From Adiantum capillus-veneris (Eukaryota; Streptophyta; Polypodiopsida; Polypodiales; Pteridaceae), in contig CM043956.1 in assembly GCA_014529385.2 (NCBI GenBank), positions 90,474,721 through 90,538,720 of the forward strand: DNA of 64,000 nt. The letters run 5' to 3'. Shown here piece after piece: positions 59,761 to 64,000 of the stretch. The notes under the pieces are model-generated. The model ran no database searches. It was not told where the DNA came from and saw nothing but the letters and a program-made list of their open reading frames with translations. Numbering within the stretch: position 1 is the stretch's first letter; every line of letters starts with the position of its first letter. The position numbers and the translations under genes were made by a program.

Positions 59761-62529
59761 CTGGTATCAGAGCACAGGGGAGAAGGACGGAGGAAGCCAA
59801 GAGGGGGGGGGGAAGGTAGAACATGGGTTCTCTCTCTCTCTCTCTCTCTCTCTCTAACTTTCTCTCTCGTCCTGGGCGAGCTTGGGCCATGGAAAGGTTC
59901 CTTGGCAAGGAGACAACTGTGGGCATGGCCCCTTGAATACATAGATTCATCTCGCGGTCGAGGGCCACGGGAGTGGCCGCTTGCATGAAGGAGATGGCGT
60001 GCTTCGACATGTGCAGATGTGAGTCATGTTGAGCTTGTTGGGATCACCTTGGGCCAGGGAGGAGAACTCGTCACAAGGTCAATTGGTGTGGATGGCTTGT
60101 TTGCGAGCGAGGGTTCTTTCTCTCTACCTCTGCACGGCGCATGCAGTCCACCATGGCTGCGATGTGTTCATACACACAAGGTCACTTAAGTGACCTTAGG
60201 TTTTCTTGGACAAGAGGCAGTTTCCATGGAGGTTTTAAGAGTTTTGTTTTGAAGACAGCAAGGGCCTCCACAACCCCATGCAACAACGGGTACAAATGTC
60301 GGTGGCTGGTGCAGATCGAGGAAAAGCATAGAGATGGGTTGTGGTTCAAGCAAGGCCCTTGGAAAGAGGTTGGAAATTATGGTCATGAATAGACTTCAAT
60401 TCAGCAAGTCTGAGGAGTAGATTTTCTAGAGTTGGAGAAACCTTGACAAAGTAGGGCAAGTACCGAACTCTCACAAGATTCATGCAAGGCATGGAAGGGG
60501 TCGTCAAGAACCAGCAACATGCAAAAGGTTGTCGTTCCATTGGCTTCAACCCAACTATGGATTCAAGACTTCTCTGCCATTGTTGACGATGTGAAGCCAT
60601 CACATTCAAGACAAGCGCTTCATATTTGACGGAGTTTTTTGAAATAGAAGTTTTGATAGCCGGTAAGTACCATGAAATTGAAATTAATGTTTTGCATTCA
60701 TTTCAATTTATGCATATTCCGGCAAGACACCTTAATGCCGGCTTCCTACAGTAAAGCAAGTACAAGCATGGCTTATTGCTTGTTAGATACAAATATTCGG
60801 CAAGGCCAATCAGTCCTTACTCGTTCACACAGCCCCAGATCTCTTGCTCTCTAATTTGAGGTTCTGAATTTTCTTGAGCATGGCTCCTCAACAATATTTT
60901 TGGACTCAATGCATTCAACACCACCCATGGAGTAGGACTCTGTATGTGGCTACCCATGAGCAAGGCTTGTGTATTGAGCAAGGCTTGTGTATTGTCTTAC
61001 AATTCTCAAAATGTTTGAAGCTTGTATCTCCAACCTCCTGTCGCGGAAGCAACAAGACACTTAAATCTATGGAAAAGCAAGGCTTTCATGGGCATGGCTC
61101 TGTCCCTCTGTACATGCTTGCCACAATGTGGGCACCACCCGTCCATGACACCCATTGATTTCAACAGTTATGCTATGAATTTCAATGCCAAGTGTAGTGG
61201 TTACACAAATTGAGTTTGACATTTGATGGCTAGCTTTTCACTGCTATCTCTTTCAATATAGAGCAGTCGCCTCAATACGATGCATGCTTTGGCAACGCCA
61301 TTTTTCTCTGCAAGCTCGACAAGGTCGAGTCTCCTTGACATTTGTGTATCAATAGAAGTATTGGTTTGCTATAAGCACTCAAGAGTTATGTCTCCTCTTT
61401 TTGATGGACTTATAGGAAGCTGTGAAAGACATATTGCATAGCAGTTTCCAACATCTGGAATATGCCATCAGCATACAAACCTGTGGAAACTTTGCAGTAT
61501 GTTTACGTGTTTGTTCAATAGGGATTGGAATGAACCAACCCAAGAGGGCATGCAAGAGACATCCGATAGCTCGCCATGTATCAACATACATGGCTACGAG
61601 CCGGATTCAAGGGAAGTACCCAAAACCTGGCCACAACTAGGCGACACGGTTAGTAAATTTTCAAGTTTTGTTTGTTTTTGTCTATGTTTTACTTTTGGCA
61701 AAGATCTCTCTGTTGTGCAAAGCAAAGTGCTTGGGTAGAATCCATACAAAGGTGCTATACAAGTCAGAATGCTTTTCCACTTTTCATGCGAGGCAAGGCT
61801 TCTCTTATATGCAAAGGTATTATCGATTGACTTTTGATCAATGATAATGGCACACATTTTTAGCACTACGTGGATATAAGCTCACAGTTTATGCAATGGC
61901 ACACTGTGATGTATCCATGCCAGTGTAATCGTGCACGGTATGTATACCAACGGCTCACATGGTTGAGACTGTCATTGAAGCCACGGCTCATTATTCTATT
62001 TTTTGCGACGTATACATGGAGCACTAGTCTGCTCGACGTTGATACTCCATCATTGTAACCGCTTCCGCTATAACACCAACTAATTTGTTAAGGACAAGGT
62101 AAGTGACTGATTTCTTCACACATTTTTAATCACAGGCAAAGTGTCATACACATGCACCCTGATATAGTCACATTCACATACATGATAAATCTGCCAAGAT
62201 GTCCCTTACGTTACCTCTCTCTCCGAGGGTGTGGTATAAGTACAGTGTTGTACGCTTATAGGATAAGGTAAGACACATACATGGTTTGCACTCGGTTATC
62301 TAACGAGGCATACAACACATTTGAATAAGGATTTTTCCTCAGCCCATCATTCTCTCTCTCTCTCTCTCTCTTTCCAACTGCTATGCAGGAAAGGTGAAAA
62401 TAGGCATGATTTTGTTGAAATCTTTTTATGTCAATACGGTAACAGGAAGGGCTACGAGGCAACAGGAAGGGCTAAGAGCCATCTATTACCACCTATTTTG
62501 AAATGGCTAAGAGCCATCTGTTTGTAACC
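59593..62529 (+). mobile_element. NA-4: non-autonomous LTR element, 3' end not seen
   Basis: The 5' LTR 59593-59760 (TGTCAGGCCAAGGGC...CCTTTCA, TATAAAG at 59711) is followed by the primer-binding site TGGTATCAGAGC at 59762. The leader shares GGCATGGCCCCTTGA with NA-1 and has a (CT)n tract (59830-59855). The palindrome TCGACAAGGTCGA lies at 61316-61328. Around 62055-62270 blocks such as GCTATAACACCA and GCTTATAGGATAAG match NA-3 in reverse. It has no coding capacity. Neither the 3' LTR nor the right target duplication is in view: Copia-3 starts at 62530, so NA-4 is probably interrupted by it. Confidence 0.78.
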
Positions 62530-62613
62530 TGTTAGGAAATAAGACGTAGCTAAATAGATAATTGAGTAGATTACTTAATGGAGAGAGACAGATTTATATA
62601 CACGAGATTATAG

Positions 62614-62684
<71 letters not shown>

Positions 62685-63369
62685 CACGATATACGTGGTT
62701 CACCCAATCTGGGCTACGTCCACGGGAAAGCAGCCACTCAATGGCTTTAGTACTTCAAAACAAGAAGTAGTTTACAAAGGGATTATACCCTTAATGGAGC
62801 TCCCACCTTGCTTCACTCTCACCACCTCACACTCACCTTGTTGCATCAACTTCAAACTATGAAATGTGTGTAGAAATGGCCTCCTTTTATAGGCCAAAAG
62901 GGCTGCCCTCTCTTATGAGAGACAACCATGTGTAGCCGCCCTTGTGCGAATAAGTCCAAATCGGACCCTCCAATCTGCCCATGTGTGGCCGCCCTTGAGA
63001 AGACAAGTCCGCTTTTGAATTCGGCCACCGGCCATTGAATTTGGCAACCGGCCACCGGTCATTGACTTTCGACCACCGGCCATTGACTACCGGCCACTGG
63101 CCAACCGACCGGTTGTTTTCCGACCACTTTCTGGCCGTCGTCCGGCCATAATATTCCGGCGAAAAAGAATATTCCGGAAAAAAAAAAGTCTCAGGGGCCT
63201 CCGCCCCCGAGGCCTTTAAAGTTGCCCCTGATTCTTGTCCGTGAAAATTTTGGTTTCTGGTGAGTGATTTTCCTTCACGCACGATGGCTTCTCCTCATAA
63301 TGGGGGCCTTACAAATGTGCGCTTTTACCACAGAAAATTACAAGGGTAAATCAAGCTCCATACTTAACA
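62530..63369 (-). repeat. Copia-3 3' LTR (840 bp)
   Basis: On the minus strand it starts TGTTAAGTATGGAGC right after the polypurine tract AAGTGGGAGAT (about 63370-63380). It ends TTTCCTAACA at 62530. Inside are (GA)n at 62617-62680 and ACGTGGTTCACCC...GGGCTACGTCCACGG, a phrase common in plant copia LTRs. The other LTR lies outside the window. Confidence 0.75.
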
Positions 63370-63429
63370 ATCTCCCACTTGGAGGCTGATCTCCAAACCA
63401 AACCTGTGACTGCTTTCCATTCTGGCTTC

Positions 63430-64000
63430 TTATCCTTGAATGCCGATTGAAGATGAGCAAAAGCTCAGCTTCTCCTTGTTGACCACCTTTGTAAACATGT
63501 CTGCAGGATTTTCACTTGTATGCACCTTTCCTAGATTTAGTTGTCCCTCTTCCAAAAGAGTGCGTATGAAGTGATATCTCACCTCAATGTGCTTTGTCCT
63601 TGAATGAAAGGCTGAGTTCTTCGCAAGATGGATAGCGCTTTGGCTATCACTGTACAAGACACAATTGTCTTGTTTGAATCCAAGCTCTTCTAAGAATCTG
63701 TGAAGCCACATAATTTCTTTGCTTGCCTCCGTCATTGCTACATACTCTGCTTCCGTGGTAGAAAGTGAAACCACTTTCTGCAGCTTTGAAGCCCAGCTTA
63801 CTGCTGTGCCTCCAACCGTGAACACATAGCCAATAGTGCTCCTTCGAGTATCTTTGTCACCTGCCATATCTGCATCACCATACCCTTCTAGAAAAATATC
63901 AGTTCCTCCAAAATACAAAGCATTTGTTGTTGTCCCTTTTAGATACCTAAGTATCCACTTCACAGCTTGCCAATGCTCTTTACCTGGGTTGTCCATGAAC
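63430..64000 (-). CDS. Copia-3 pol C-terminus (RNase H), partial, intact frame
   Basis: An open frame of 188 residues from the right edge to the stop near 63430 covers the RT-RNase H join (WILRYLKGTT) and the copia RNase H. Visible motifs are GYGDADMAGDKDTRRSTIGY (first Asp), STTEAEYVAMTEA (Glu), YSDSQSAI (Asp), SRTKHIEVRYHFIR and the terminal NPADMFTK. RNase H removes RNA from the RNA-DNA hybrid during reverse transcription. No stop breaks the visible part. It differs clearly from Copia-0/1 and so belongs to another copia lineage. The element runs off the window to the right. Confidence 0.88.
   Translation of the reverse strand, partial: FMDNPGKEHWQAVKWILRYLKGTTTNALYFGGTDIFLEGYGDADMAGDKDTRRSTIGYVFTVGGTAVSWASKLQKVVSLSTTEAEYVAMTEASKEIMWLHRFLEELGFKQDNCVLYSDSQSAIHLAKNSAFHSRTKHIEVRYHFIRTLLEEGQLNLGKVHTSENPADMFTKVVNKEKLSFCSSSIGIQG

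Overview
The window looks like transposable-element-dominated nuclear DNA of a land plant. This rests on plant-type Ty1/copia and Ty3/gypsy chromovirus elements, primer-binding sites complementary to initiator tRNA-Met, a degenerate PPR-repeat gene copy, and the first exon of a callose synthase-like gene. The PPR wording and the density of nested elements and long (CT)n tracts suggest a fern; that is inference, not proof. Almost no intact host gene is visible. The only long intact reading frames belong to one LINE.

Layout. 1-3770: a minisatellite, then LINE fragments A and B and a LINE ORF1 fragment. 3771-6420: a possible LTR on the minus strand, then a 75-bp palindromic tandem repeat split by a hAT-like element (4770-6086, 8-bp target duplication), which itself holds LINE fragment C. 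6590-7720: a minus-strand gypsy RT relic. 8217-8414: callose synthase-like exon 1 (minus) with a tandem repeat upstream. 9611-34143: one old copia element (Copia-0) broken by four insertions: a 1.7-kb segment carrying a PPR pseudogene, non-autonomous LTR element NA-1 (12582-15096, TSD GTGGT), a related complete copia (Copia-1, 15720-20944, TSD CCATG), and NA-3 (23152-33507, minus, TSD TATTG). NA-3 contains the full-length two-ORF LINE-D (28456-33080). 34595-41408: NA-2. 41409-48334: mostly unrecognised sequence with a gypsy gag relic. 48340-57646: chromovirus Gypsy-1 (TSD CCACT), whose 3' LTR is split by a 3.4-kb solo LTR (TSD GAGGC). Gypsy-1 sits in Gypsy-2 (to 59592), which is cut again by NA-4 (59593 onward). 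A minus-strand copia (Copia-3) enters at 62530 and runs off the right end.

Two systems stand out. First, the four LINE copies share a short 3' stem-loop whose stem is kept by compensating changes, end in TC-rich microsatellite rather than poly(A), and lie between (TC)n tracts. This suggests LINEs that insert into TC microsatellites. In the full-length copy ORF1 and ORF2 are in one frame, separated by a single UAG, and ORF2 has no usable AUG. Second, the four NA elements look like deletion derivatives of a Gypsy-1-like chromovirus. They keep its LTR style and, where the 3' end is visible, the last codons of its chromodomain next to the polypurine tract. They also carry a (CT)n block after the primer-binding site and a shared palindrome, TCGAC-N3-GTCGA. 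NA (CT)n blocks appear to serve as landing pads for the LINEs. All coordinates and repeat matches were read by eye; identities are estimates.
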